Positions 52,112-64,000 of a DNA stretch of 64,000 bases are shown here, piece by piece. Within the stretch, counting starts at the first letter, position 1. Every line of letters starts with the position of its first letter. The stretch is from Agromyces salentinus (GTDB taxonomy: Bacteria; Actinomycetota; Actinomycetes; Actinomycetales; Microbacteriaceae), in contig NZ_WBIR01000013.1 of the NCBI RefSeq assembly GCF_009749395.1, positions 1 through 64,000 of the forward strand, given 5' to 3'. Under the pieces are notes generated by a model. The model was not told the origin of the DNA. It saw only the letters and a program-made list of their open reading frames with translations, and ran no database searches. Both the position numbers and the translations under genes were made by a program.

Positions 52112-52969
52112 CTACAGTGCGCGGAGCTTCGCGTCGACGACGACGGTGGCGATCACCAGGAGCACGACCACCAGCGCGATGAGCAGTGCGATCTGCAGGC
52201 CCCGCCGTGCGCGGCTGCGGGTCTCGAGGTAGATGAGGCCGACGAGCGCTCCGCCGACGAGACCGCCGAGGTGCGCCTCCCAGGAGATGTTCGCCCCGGG
52301 CAGGAACCCGATGCCGAGGTTGATCGCGAGCAGGATGTAGAGCTGCGTGAGGTTGCCGCCCAGGCGGCGCTGGATGACCACGAACGCGCCCATGAGGCCG
52401 AAGATCGCACCCGATGCACCGAGCACCCAGCCGAGCGGATCCGCGAGCAGCACCACGCCGACCGCGCCCGCAAGCCCGCTGATCAGGTAGAGCGCCAGGA
52501 AGCGCCCCCGCCCGAGCATCGGCTCGAGCAATTGGCCGAAGAGCCAGAGGGTGTACATGTTCAGCAGGAGGTGGAGGATCGATCCGTGCAGCAGCACGCT
52601 CGTGAGCGCCCGCCACGGCTCGTAACTGTCGAGCGACATCGCCAGGGGCGTGAACGCGAACTGCTGAGCGATCAGCGGCCCGAGCAGCCATTGCAGCGCG
52701 TAGACGACCACTGATATTCCGATGATGGAATACGTGACGACCGGCGCACCACGGCCCGCGGCGGCACCCATGCGGGCGAAGAACGCGGGCTTGGTCCGTG
52801 GGGCCGAGGCACGCTGGTCGCGCATGCACTCGGGACAGACCACGCCGACGGGCGCCGGTGTCTGGCATTCGCCGCACACCGTGCGCCCGCAGCGCTGGCA
52901 GAGCACGAAGCTCTGGCGGTCGGGATGCCGGTAGCAGAAGTTCGCGCGCTGCGCGCCGGCATCGCTCAC
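52112..52969 (-). CDS. Rhomboid-family intramembrane serine protease with N-terminal zinc-finger-like motif
   Basis: 285 residues. The N-terminal 60 have paired Cys: FCYRHPDRQSFVLCQRCGRT, then VCGECQ and VCPECM, a B-box-like zinc-binding region. The rhomboid core has GASGAIFGLMG (Ser) and WEAHLGGLVGG (His), with HLLLNMYTLWLFG earlier. Six or seven helices. The gene ends next to a DnaA box. Rhomboids cut membrane proteins within the bilayer; its substrate is unknown. It lies just after the cyclophilin gene on the same strand. Confidence 0.85.
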   Translation of the reverse strand: MSDAGAQRANFCYRHPDRQSFVLCQRCGRTVCGECQTPAPVGVVCPECMRDQRASAPRTKPAFFARMGAAAGRGAPVVTYSIIGISVVVYALQWLLGPLIAQQFAFTPLAMSLDSYEPWRALTSVLLHGSILHLLLNMYTLWLFGQLLEPMLGRGRFLALYLISGLAGAVGVVLLADPLGWVLGASGAIFGLMGAFVVIQRRLGGNLTQLYILLAINLGIGFLPGANISWEAHLGGLVGGALVGLIYLETRSRARRGLQIALLIALVVVLLVIATVVVDAKLRAL

Positions 52970-52976
52970 CGGTGGA

Positions 52977-53516
52977 TCAGACCTGCTCGACGGTGATGCT
53001 CTCGATCACCACGTCGTCGAGGGGACGGTCGCGGCCGTCGGTCGGAACGGAGGCCAGCTTGTCGACGATGGCCTGGCTCTCGGCATCCGTCACCTTGCCG
53101 AAGATCGAGTGCTTGCCCTGCAGCCAGGTGGTGGGGCCGACGGTGATGAAGAACTGGGAGCCGTTGGTGCCGCGGCCGCCCTGGATGCCGGCGTTCGCCA
53201 TGGCGAGCACGTACGGCTCGGTGAAGTCGAGTTCGGGGTTGATCTCGTCGTCGAACTGGTAGCCCGGTCCGCCGATGCCCTGACCGAGCGGGTCGCCGCC
53301 CTGGATCATGAAGCCCGGGATGATGCGGTGGAAGACGACGCCGTCGTACAGCGGATCGTTCGACTTCGCGCCGGTGGCCGGGTGGGTCCACTCGATCTCG
53401 CCGGTGGCGAGGCCCACGAAGTTCTTCACCGTCTTCGGTGCGTGGTGGCCGTAGAGGTCGACCTTGATGGGTCCGAGGCTGGTGTTGAGCGTCGCGACTG
53501 CAGTGTGAATCGGCAT
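52977..53516 (-). CDS. ppiA: Cyclophilin-type peptidyl-prolyl isomerase
   Basis: 179 residues. VVFHRIIPGFMIQGGDP is the catalytic Arg/Phe/Gln block, GTNGSQFFITVGPTTWLQGK the substrate pocket. The family speeds proline isomerisation in folding. The start is set at 53516: CAGAAT lies 6 nt upstream on the minus strand, making the second ATG the leaderless one; 53522 is also in frame. The order with crgA, tRNAs and gyrA matches mycobacterial ppiA. Confidence 0.9.
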   Translation of the reverse strand: MPIHTAVATLNTSLGPIKVDLYGHHAPKTVKNFVGLATGEIEWTHPATGAKSNDPLYDGVVFHRIIPGFMIQGGDPLGQGIGGPGYQFDDEINPELDFTEPYVLAMANAGIQGGRGTNGSQFFITVGPTTWLQGKHSIFGKVTDAESQAIVDKLASVPTDGRDRPLDDVVIESITVEQV

Positions 53517-53636
53517 TCCCATATTCTGTCACGCAGTGATTCGTCAAGGGGAATGCCGGTTTCCGACTCCCACCCCGCTTCCAGCTCATTCGATGGCAAG
53601 ATGGAGTGATTCGCTGCACATCGATGGAGGGTCGAG

Positions 53637-54158
53637 ATGAGCCTGTCACGCAAGCGCAAGAAAGAACTGAAGCGGCTGCGCAGTAGTGCCGAAGATCTGT
53701 GGGGGAACCAGCAGCAGGTACTCGATCGCGCAAACGCGGTGGCCCGCGAGGCGAGCCGCCAGCTGGGCGCGCTCACCCAGGAGGAGGTGGTGCCGCGTGT
53801 TCGCAGCAGCTACCAGACCTACGTGCGGCCGGGCCTGAGCCAGGCCAAGGAGTACGCGTCCGTCGCCGGCGACACCGTGGAACGAGCCGTCGGCAGCGCC
53901 CTCGGCTCCGTCCTCTCGATCGGGGACATCGCCAATGACACCCGCGTTCGTCGCGCGGTGCAGCGCATTGCGCCGTCCGCTCTCCCGCCGGCCAAGAAGA
54001 GCGGGCCCGGGTTCGGCGGATCGCTCGCCATCGTCGCGGGCGTGGTCGTCGCCGCCGGCATCGCATACGCCGTCTGGCAGACCTTCCGTGCCGACGACGA
54101 ACTCTGGGTCGCCGACGACGAGCCGGCACCCGCGACGGGCTCCTCCCCCGCACTCTGA
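53637..54158 (+). CDS. Hypothetical membrane-associated protein, conserved in Microbacteriaceae
   Basis: 173 residues. A Lys/Arg-rich head (MSLSRKRKKELKRLR), a predicted helical region with many Gln, Arg and Ala (residues about 20-100), one membrane helix at about 128-147 (SLAIVAGVVVAAGIAYAVW), and a short acidic tail. No recognised domain. Similar genes are sometimes labelled DNA helicase, but no helicase motif is present. A weak coiled-coil tendency in the middle is possible. Followed by a strong terminator. Confidence 0.65.
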   Translation: MSLSRKRKKELKRLRSSAEDLWGNQQQVLDRANAVAREASRQLGALTQEEVVPRVRSSYQTYVRPGLSQAKEYASVAGDTVERAVGSALGSVLSIGDIANDTRVRRAVQRIAPSALPPAKKSGPGFGGSLAIVAGVVVAAGIAYAVWQTFRADDELWVADDEPAPATGSSPAL

Positions 54159-54216
54159 CGCACGTTCGACGACAGCGCCGGCAGCCTCATCTGCCGGTCG
54201 TCGGCGAAGCACGACG

Positions 54217-54254
54217 CGACGAAGGCCCCGCTCGAGAGAGCGGGGCCTTCGTCG
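54217..54254 (+). terminator. Strong hairpin terminator
   Basis: A 17-bp stem (C-GACGAAGGCCCCGCTC at 54217-54233, complement 54238-54254) with a GAGA loop, 59 nt past the stop of the hypothetical membrane gene. The stem is perfect. Confidence 0.85.
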
Positions 54255-54313
54255 TGCACCCGGCCGGAATCTCAGGGCAGGCACTGAATTCGGGCCCGAA
54301 TCACGATCCGTGC

Positions 54314-54343
54314 TTGCGCACCCTGTGAAAATGCCGCTAAGTT
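54314..54343 (+). promoter_or_regulatory. Candidate promoter ahead of the leader peptide
   Basis: TTGCGC (54314-54319) and TAAGTT (54338-54343) are separated by 18 nt, a good sigma-70-like spacing. Transcription would begin about 40 nt before the 20-codon ORF. Confidence 0.4.
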
Positions 54344-54388
54344 GTTCACTCGGTGGAAGTCACCGAAACACGAGAGGAGTTGAGTCCC

Positions 54389-54451
54389 ATGAACACGCAG
54401 ATCACCGACTATCGGCACATCGGATTCCTCCTCGTGCCCGCGGCCTGCTGA
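54389..54451 (+). CDS. Putative 20-residue leader peptide ending in Cys
   Basis: ATG with GAGAGGAG about 9 nt upstream, 20 codons, then TGA. It contains YRHIGFLLVPAAC. Its short RH-I/V-x-LL-x-x-A-x-C pattern recalls the actinobacterial putative leader peptides found ahead of sulfur-uptake genes, where Cys codons allow translation-dependent control. No sulfur gene follows within the window; the next frame encodes a small unknown protein 321 nt later. Assignment is by pattern memory only. Confidence 0.5.
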   Translation: MNTQITDYRHIGFLLVPAAC

Positions 54452-54772
54452 GCCGCTTCGACGGCGCCCGCCTCATGGGCGGACGTCTCCCCGCCTGACG
54501 AGGCCGTACTCGAGGTGAACACCTCGCCGTCTCGCACCGCGATCGACTGAGCGACGCGGTCCGACGCCTCCGAACCACCGGTCCTCGACCGGATTCCTGC
54601 GATCATCGCGCCGCGCTCGCTTCCGGCCGCGGCCCGCGCCACCCCTCCTCGTACAGCGCTGCATGCCGCCCGTCACGGTGCGTCGACTGCGCGAGACACG
54701 AGGACGGCCACCACCATCGAACCTCCGTCCAGCGGCACCCGTCGCGGGACATCCTCACCATCGAACGAAGGA
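54452..54772. other. 321-nt stretch between leader peptide and next gene
   Basis: No gene is supported. It holds a 7-bp inverted repeat CGAGGTG-AA-CACCTCG (54511-54526) and no T-tract terminator. It may be the 5' untranslated part of the following small gene. Confidence 0.4.
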
Positions 54773-55030
54773 ATGATCGTGAACTCCACGACCCTCTCGG
54801 CCGCTCATCCCAACCTCGGGCGAACCGATCTGTACCACCCCCGCTCGCTGGCGCTCGAAGACCGCGTCGCACGACGCATCGGCCTGGCGCTGCTCACCTG
54901 GAGCCGGCGTCGTGAGGCGCTGCGCTCCCCCGAGACCGTGCTGCTTCATCGTCACACCGAGCACGCGGCATCCGAGGCCCGTCGTGATCTGCAGCTGCAG
55001 CTCTCCACGCTCGGAAGCCCGCTCGCCTGA
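54773..55030 (+). CDS. Small hypothetical protein
   Basis: 85 residues. HPNLGRTDLYHPRSLALEDR, then VARRIGLALLTWSRRREALR, predicts a short basic amphipathic helix; no membrane segment. GAAGGA precedes the ATG at 54773, and a GTG two codons later (54779) is equally plausible. Similar small proteins occur in related genomes. No function can be given. It may be controlled by the upstream leader ORF. Confidence 0.55.
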   Translation: MIVNSTTLSAAHPNLGRTDLYHPRSLALEDRVARRIGLALLTWSRRREALRSPETVLLHRHTEHAASEARRDLQLQLSTLGSPLA

Positions 55031-55065
55031 TGAACGCGATCGGGCGCTTCGAGGATGCCGCGGGG

Positions 55066-55509
55066 CTAGGCGAACGGCGGAACGCCGTCAGCCGGCTCCG
55101 CGGCATCCAACCGCAGCCCGATGTCCAGCAGGCTCACCCGATGCAACCCGTCGACCTCGTCGAGCGGCACCCAGCGGGCCTCGTCGCTCGAACCGCCGAC
55201 CTCGTTGCGAAGCCCTCCCCCTGTCACGTGGGCTCGGTAGATCACGCGCATCGCATACAGCGGCGCTGATCCCGTCAAGCGCTTCGCGGCCGGCACGATC
55301 ATGGTGTCGATGCCGAGCAGACGGTCGACGGATGCCTCGTGCCCGGTCTCCTCGAAGATCTCCCGGATCACCGCCTCGGCCGGATGCTCCGACCCCTCGA
55401 TGCCGCCGCCAGGGAGCGTCCATCCCGAGCGCCCGTGCTCGTTCCAGTGCGACAGCAGGATCTCTCCGTCACGGATGATGACCCCGTACGCGGCGATGCG
55501 AATGTCCAT
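55066..55509 (-). CDS. NUDIX hydrolase
   Basis: 147 residues. The NUDIX box reads GGGIEGSEHPAEAVIREIFE then ETG, with the metal-binding Glu residues present. It hydrolyses a nucleoside diphosphate linked to another moiety; MutT-like or ADP-ribose activity cannot be told apart. The ATG at 55509 has TACAGT 6 nt upstream (leaderless). The frame is open beyond it, but the extension VERLLCKQDVRSSNLLGST is a tRNA-Ala shadow. Confidence 0.85.
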   Translation of the reverse strand: MDIRIAAYGVIIRDGEILLSHWNEHGRSGWTLPGGGIEGSEHPAEAVIREIFEETGHEASVDRLLGIDTMIVPAAKRLTGSAPLYAMRVIYRAHVTGGGLRNEVGGSSDEARWVPLDEVDGLHRVSLLDIGLRLDAAEPADGVPPFA

Positions 55510-55592
55510 CCGGACACTGTAGCCCGTGAGCGGTGAACAGAAGCGGACTCGCAGGCGCCTGCGATGCGGGAGCCGGCTGAAGATGAAAACCG

Positions 55593-55665
55593 TGGAGCCT
55601 AGGAGATTCGAACTCCTGACATCCTGCTTGCAAAGCAGGCGCTCTACCAACTGAGCTAAGGCCCC
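55593..55665 (-). tRNA. alaT: tRNA-Ala (TGC)
   Basis: 73-nt cloverleaf on the minus strand: acceptor GGGGCCT/AGGCTCC (one G-U), D-loop AGCTCAGTTGGTAGAGC, anticodon arm CTGCTTTGCAAGCAG, T-arm GTTCGAATC. CCA not encoded. Confidence 0.93.
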
Positions 55666-55706
55666 GATTCGGATGCCTGTGGCACCCGGGGTGTGGAGTT
55701 GTGGAG

Positions 55707-55780
55707 TGGGGATACGAGGACTTGAACCTCGGACCTCTTCGTTATCAGCGAAGCGCTCTAACCGCCTGAGCTATATCCCC
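55707..55780 (-). tRNA. ileT: tRNA-Ile (GAT)
   Basis: 74-nt cloverleaf on the minus strand: acceptor GGGGATA/TATCCCC, anticodon arm CTTCGCTGATAACGAAG, T-arm GTTCAAGTC. The Ile/Ala pair beside gyrA is the usual actinobacterial arrangement. Confidence 0.93.
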
Positions 55781-55847
55781 GAATTTCGGCCGAAGGAAAG
55801 ACTACCTGAAGGTCTGGCAATATCCGAATCGAGCCGAAACGTGCGGA

Positions 55848-56252
55848 TCAGTTGTTGGTGAACCCGACCAGGATGCCGCCCGTGATCTTGACGCTGAGGT
55901 TGTACAGCACCGCGAGGATGGCTCCGAGCGCGGTGGTGACCACGAGGTTCAGCAGCGCCGCGACGATGGCGAAGCCCATGACGTTGCCCAGCGAGAGCAC
56001 CGACGTCAGGTCGGTTCCGGCGCCGGCGACGTCCTGCACGAGCGAGTTCAGGTTCTCGAAGATGCCGGTCGAGCTCAGCACCGTGTGCACCAGGAACGTG
56101 ACGACGATACCGACGACGGCGAGGGCCACGGCGACCAGGAAGGACAGCTTCACCGCCGACCAGAAGTCGATGTAGACCAGGCGCAGTCGTACCTGCTTCT
56201 GGGCGGGTCGACGGTTCGACTTGCGTGCGAGCTTCTCGGCGACGCTACTCAT
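55848..56252 (-). CDS. DUF3566 membrane protein
   Basis: 134 residues, with two membrane helices (about 38-58 and 92-118). RLRLVYIDFWSAVKLSFLVA is the DUF3566 signature. It is the homologue of mycobacterial Rv0007, next to gyrA. Function unknown. It follows gyrA on the same strand by only 6 nt, so it is probably co-transcribed with the gyrase genes. The N-terminus is basic and cytoplasmic. Confidence 0.85.
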   Translation of the reverse strand: MSSVAEKLARKSNRRPAQKQVRLRLVYIDFWSAVKLSFLVAVALAVVGIVVTFLVHTVLSSTGIFENLNSLVQDVAGAGTDLTSVLSLGNVMGFAIVAALLNLVVTTALGAILAVLYNLSVKITGGILVGFTNN

Positions 56253-56258
56253 AGACGG

Positions 56259-60984
<4,726 letters not shown>

Positions 60985-61485
60985 TCAGCCGTAGGTATCG
61001 CGTGGGCCACGCCCTGGAATCGATCTGGGACCCCTTTTCCAGGTGGGGGCATCCGGCCCCTGAAAACGGATGGACTCGACCCCGGCGTCTGGGTACCGGT
61101 CGAGGATCCTCGTGACGAGGTCGGCCCGGAGCAACCGGAGCTGGGTGGCCCACGCCGTCGACTCGCAGCGCACCTGCAGCACGCCGTGCTCGATGGTCAC
61201 GGGTTCGGAGTGCGCCGCGATCTCGTCGCCGGCGATCGACGGCCAGGATGAGAGCAGTTCGTGCTGCGAGAGCGGGGCCGCCCACCCGAGCTGCGTGGTG
61301 AGGCCGTCGATCGCGGCGCCCAGCGGCTTCGGATCACGGCCGGGGGTGAACGGCTCCCCGCCGGGACGCTCACGTGCCCGCCGCCGCGCCCGTGCGGCAC
61401 TCGTGGCGCGCGGCTGGCCGCCGAACACCTCGCGGAAGTGCTGGTAGACCCTCAGGGACTCGGACTCGTCTGGCTGCTCAGGCAT
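60985..61485 (-). CDS. DUF721 protein (DciA-like)
   Basis: 166 residues. LSSWPSIAGDEIAAHSEPVT and LQVRCESTAWATQLRLLR are the DUF721 core, and the N-terminal 50 residues are Arg-rich. DciA-family proteins load replicative helicase DnaB in many bacteria, and the gene lies between recF and gyrB as in other actinobacteria. The start overlaps the recF stop by 8 nt. Confidence 0.85.
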   Translation of the reverse strand: MPEQPDESESLRVYQHFREVFGGQPRATSAARARRRARERPGGEPFTPGRDPKPLGAAIDGLTTQLGWAAPLSQHELLSSWPSIAGDEIAAHSEPVTIEHGVLQVRCESTAWATQLRLLRADLVTRILDRYPDAGVESIRFQGPDAPTWKRGPRSIPGRGPRDTYG

Positions 61486-62707
61486 CGGCGTCCCCGTCGT
61501 CGGCCGACTCGTCGAGCACCTGGCCCGCGTTGATGCGGACGACCCGGGCCACGAGACGTTCGGGCACGTCCTCGAGCACCGCGGCGGTGACGAGCACCTG
61601 CTCGTACCCGCCGATGGCGGAGGCGAGGCGCTCGCGACGAGCCCGGTCGAGTTCGGCGAAGACGTCGTCGAGGATGAGCACCGGATCGCCGGTGGAGGAA
61701 TCGCGGCGGAGGAGCTCGGCCGAGGCCAGCCGCAGTGCGAGCGCGAAGGACCAGGACTCGCCGTGGCTGGCGTACCCCTTCGCCGGGAGCCCGTTGAGCA
61801 TCAGCAGCACGTCGTCGCGGTGCGGTCCGACGAGGGTCACCCCACGTTCGAGCTCTTTCGGCCGCAGTACGCGAAGCGCCTCGGCGAAGCGGATCGCGGT
61901 GGTCGATGCGCCCGCCGACCCGCCAGGTGCTGCGCCGTCTGCTCCCTCGCCCGCACCGGTTGCCTCGTCACCCGACGCCGCGTCGACGGCATCGGCATCG
62001 GGGTCGGCGCCGTCGATGGAGAGCATCGGACGCAGGGCGGGCGCGTGGTCGGCGTCGACGATCGAGGAGTATGCCGACGCGAGCGGGCCCGCGAGCTCAT
62101 CGATGAGCGCCACCCGCCGGTCGATGATCTCGGATCCCAGTTGGACCAGGCGCTCGTCCCAGATGTCGAGCGTGGTGAGCTTCTCGGCGGCGAGCCCTCG
62201 AGCACGTGCGCTCTTCAGCAGCGTGTTGCGCTGGCGGAGCACGCGGTCGTAGTCCGACATGACCCCGGCGAGGCGGGGGGTGCGCTGCACCAGGAGTTCG
62301 TCGAGCAGCCGGCGACGCACCGATGGCTCGCCCCGGACGATGGCGAGGTCCTCGGGTGCGAACAGCACGCAGTGCGCATACCGCGGGAGCTCGCGCGTCT
62401 TGACCGGAGCACGATTCAGTTGGGCGCGATTCGCACCCGTCCGGTTCAGCTGGAGTTCGACGAGCAGTTCGCGCTCGGCGTGCGCGAGCAGCGCTCGCAC
62501 GATCGCGGCTTCGGCTCCGGCCCTGATGAGCGCCTGATCCGACGACACGCGATGCGAGCCGAGGGTCGCGAGATAGCCGATCGACTCGACGAGATTGGTC
62601 TTGCCCTGCCCGTTGCGCCCGACCAGGACCGTCGTGCCCGGGCCGAGCGTCAACTCGGCGCGGGCGTAATTGCGGTAGTCGGTCAACGAGAGCCGAACGA
62701 CGTGCAC
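61478..62707 (-). CDS. recF: RecF recombination/repair ATPase
   Basis: 409 residues. GRNGQGKTN is Walker A, LVSVGPHRDD-like VGPHRDDVLL the signature, and VLILDDVFAELD Walker B. RecF loads RecA at gaps. Residues about 232-262 are an Asp/Ala/Gly-rich insertion (GADPDADAVDAASGDEATGA) not needed by the fold. It overlaps the DUF721 gene. About 95 nt lie between recF and dnaN. Confidence 0.92.
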   Translation of the reverse strand: MHVVRLSLTDYRNYARAELTLGPGTTVLVGRNGQGKTNLVESIGYLATLGSHRVSSDQALIRAGAEAAIVRALLAHAERELLVELQLNRTGANRAQLNRAPVKTRELPRYAHCVLFAPEDLAIVRGEPSVRRRLLDELLVQRTPRLAGVMSDYDRVLRQRNTLLKSARARGLAAEKLTTLDIWDERLVQLGSEIIDRRVALIDELAGPLASAYSSIVDADHAPALRPMLSIDGADPDADAVDAASGDEATGAGEGADGAAPGGSAGASTTAIRFAEALRVLRPKELERGVTLVGPHRDDVLLMLNGLPAKGYASHGESWSFALALRLASAELLRRDSSTGDPVLILDDVFAELDRARRERLASAIGGYEQVLVTAAVLEDVPERLVARVVRINAGQVLDESADDGDADA

Positions 62708-62801
62708 TCCGGCTCCCTTCGCGTCGACCAGGTCAACGCTACCCGCGCCCGCCGACAGTCCGGTCGTGACATCCGCCCGGTCTTCAGGCCCTGCGAACGG
62801 C

Positions 62802-63956
62802 TCAGCGAAGCAGCAGGTTCGGCTGCAGCAGGTACCGGTAGGTGTCGGCGCCGGCCTGCTCGCGCGAGGTCTGGCTCGTGATGAGGACCGGCCCGGGCTT
62901 GTTGGGGTTCTCGGTCTTGGTGAACGAGATGCGCACGAACTCCGAGTTCACGGCGCCGAGGCCGTCGAGGAGGAACTGCGGCTTCAGCGACACGACCGTG
63001 TCGTCTCCGGTGAGGATCGCGTCGATCGTCTCCTGGGCTTGGGCCTGCTCGCTGCCGATCGCCTCGAGGGTCAGCCCGTCGGCGGAGAAGGTGAATCGAA
63101 GTGCAGCCTCGCGCTCGAGCACGAGGGCCACGCGTCGGGTCGCCTCGATGAGTTCGGCGGTGTTCATGACCGCGTAGTTCTCGACGGTCTCGGGGAAGAG
63201 CCGGCGGACGGGTGGGAAGTTGCCCTTGATCAGCAGGCTCGTGACGGTCTTCCGGTCTGCGCTGAACGCGATGAGCTCGCGATCGTCGCGACTCGTGATA
63301 GCGACCGAGATCGTGCCCGAGTGCCCGAACGTCTTGCCGACCTCCTGGAGCGTGCGGGCCGGAACCAGCGCTGTCACCGTGTCATCGGAATCGGAGGCGA
63401 CCGTGCCGCCGTCCCATTCGATCTCCCGGACGGCGACGCGGTAGCGATCGGTGGCGACGAGGCCGAGGCTGTTCTGCCTGACCTCGAGCTGTACGCCGGT
63501 GATGACGGGCGTGACGTCGTCGCGCGATGCGGCGACGGCGACCTGTGCCACCGCCGAGGCGAACTCCTCTGCCGGGACGACGCCGGACTGCTCGCCGATC
63601 TCGGGGATCGACGGGTACTCCTCGACCGGCATGGACAGCAGCGTGAAGCTCGCGGATCCGCAACTGACCGAGATGCGCGACTCCTCGGTCGCGATGCGGA
63701 CGGGTGCGTTCGGCAGGCGGCCGGCGATCTCGGCGAGGAGGCGGCCCGAGACGAGCACGGTGCCCGTCTCCTCGACGTCGGCCTGGATCTCGGTCTGGGA
63801 GGAGACCTCGTAGTCGAAGGAGGACAGCACGAGTCCGTTTTCGTTCGCCTGGATGAGCACCCCGGAGAGGATCGGGAGCGTCGTGCGCTGGGGCAAAAGC
63901 TTCACGGCGAACGACACGGCTTCGCTGAAGACGTCGCGGTTGACCTGGAACTTCAC
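62802..63956 (-). CDS. dnaN: DNA polymerase III beta sliding clamp
   Basis: 384 residues, three clamp domains. MKFQVNRDVFSEAVSFAVKL starts the protein, RTTLPILSGVLIQ follows, and the end is the conserved hydrophobic partner-groove side (DTYRYLLQPNLLLR). The start is a GTG (63956) with GGGAGAACC directly upstream. It is the last gene in the window. dnaA is expected beyond the edge. Confidence 0.95.
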   Translation of the reverse strand: MKFQVNRDVFSEAVSFAVKLLPQRTTLPILSGVLIQANENGLVLSSFDYEVSSQTEIQADVEETGTVLVSGRLLAEIAGRLPNAPVRIATEESRISVSCGSASFTLLSMPVEEYPSIPEIGEQSGVVPAEEFASAVAQVAVAASRDDVTPVITGVQLEVRQNSLGLVATDRYRVAVREIEWDGGTVASDSDDTVTALVPARTLQEVGKTFGHSGTISVAITSRDDRELIAFSADRKTVTSLLIKGNFPPVRRLFPETVENYAVMNTAELIEATRRVALVLEREAALRFTFSADGLTLEAIGSEQAQAQETIDAILTGDDTVVSLKPQFLLDGLGAVNSEFVRISFTKTENPNKPGPVLITSQTSREQAGADTYRYLLQPNLLLR

Positions 63957-64000
63957 GGTTCTCCCGTCATGGAGGTGCTGAGGATGGCTCCCATGCTATC
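63957..64000. other. Start of the dnaA-dnaN gap
   Basis: 44 nt upstream of dnaN, holding its ribosome-binding site. No DnaA box is visible in this part. Confidence 0.4.

Noticed and set aside
53637-54158. DNA helicase
   Set aside because: No Walker or helicase motif; only a basic head and one membrane helix.
55510-55650. N-terminal extension of the NUDIX protein
   Set aside because: The extension is a translation of tRNA-Ala, and the -10 box places the start at 55509.
55673-55861. 62-residue plus-strand frame
   Set aside because: Contains GIRGLEPRTSSLSAKRSNRL, a tRNA-Ile shadow.

Overview
The window is GC-rich actinobacterial chromosome, most likely from a member of the Microbacteriaceae (Agromyces or a close relative). 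The evidence is the gene families, the gene order around gyrA/gyrB, and the many genes with a -10 box only 6-8 nt before the start codon. The genus is inferred. The right end lies next to the replication origin: dnaN, recF, a DUF721 gene, gyrB, gyrA and a DUF3566 gene run leftward from the edge. The left edge starts with about 60 bases of pure C/G runs that look like a contig-end artefact.

Region 1 (0-12 kb) is metabolic and stress-related. It holds a fused LLM-flavin/FAD oxidase with a divergent HxlR regulator, a DUF3105-DUF305 membrane pair, a MarR regulator divergent from an amidohydrolase, an acetyl-xylan-esterase-like hydrolase, an AlkA-type DNA glycosylase, a SRAP protein, DUF2804, a PPOX-fold protein and a ClC-type channel. 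Region 2 (12-18 kb) has a TRIC channel, a large sulfatase and two alpha/beta hydrolases. Between the hydrolases is a deletion scar that fuses the tail of a GH3 glycosidase gene to the tail of a TetR-like regulator.

Region 3 (18-26.5 kb) is an iron-regulated hydroxamate siderophore locus. An iron box precedes desA-desB-desC-desD-like genes, followed by a penicillin-acylase-family gene and a second acyltransferase. Three arrays of one dispersed palindrome-derived repeat sit in this locus, mostly inside reading frames and in phase, so they add Gly/Ala/Pro-rich peptide to three enzymes. This is the most unusual feature of the window.

Region 4 (26.5-41 kb) has a second sulfatase divergent from a formylglycine-generating enzyme (which could activate both sulfatases), a ThrE-type exporter, an OafA-like acyltransferase, a LexA-type box ahead of two small unknown genes, a lipoprotein, a PPOX-fold protein, a frameshifted winged-helix gene, tRNA-Leu(CAG), and a beta-phosphoglucomutase/GH65 phosphorylase pair for disaccharide phosphorolysis.

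Region 5 (41-64 kb) is the conserved actinobacterial growth and division block: fhaA-fhaB-pstP-rodA-pbpA-pknA-pknB, then (minus strand) a glutamine amidotransferase, a small membrane protein and a class E sortase, then crgA, a rhomboid protease, a cyclophilin, tRNA-Ala, tRNA-Ile and the gyrase/replication genes. Local oddities are a PASTA domain and cysteine-containing tail on PknA, a lone consensus DnaA box with a 14-bp palindrome, and a 20-codon cysteine-ending leader-peptide ORF.
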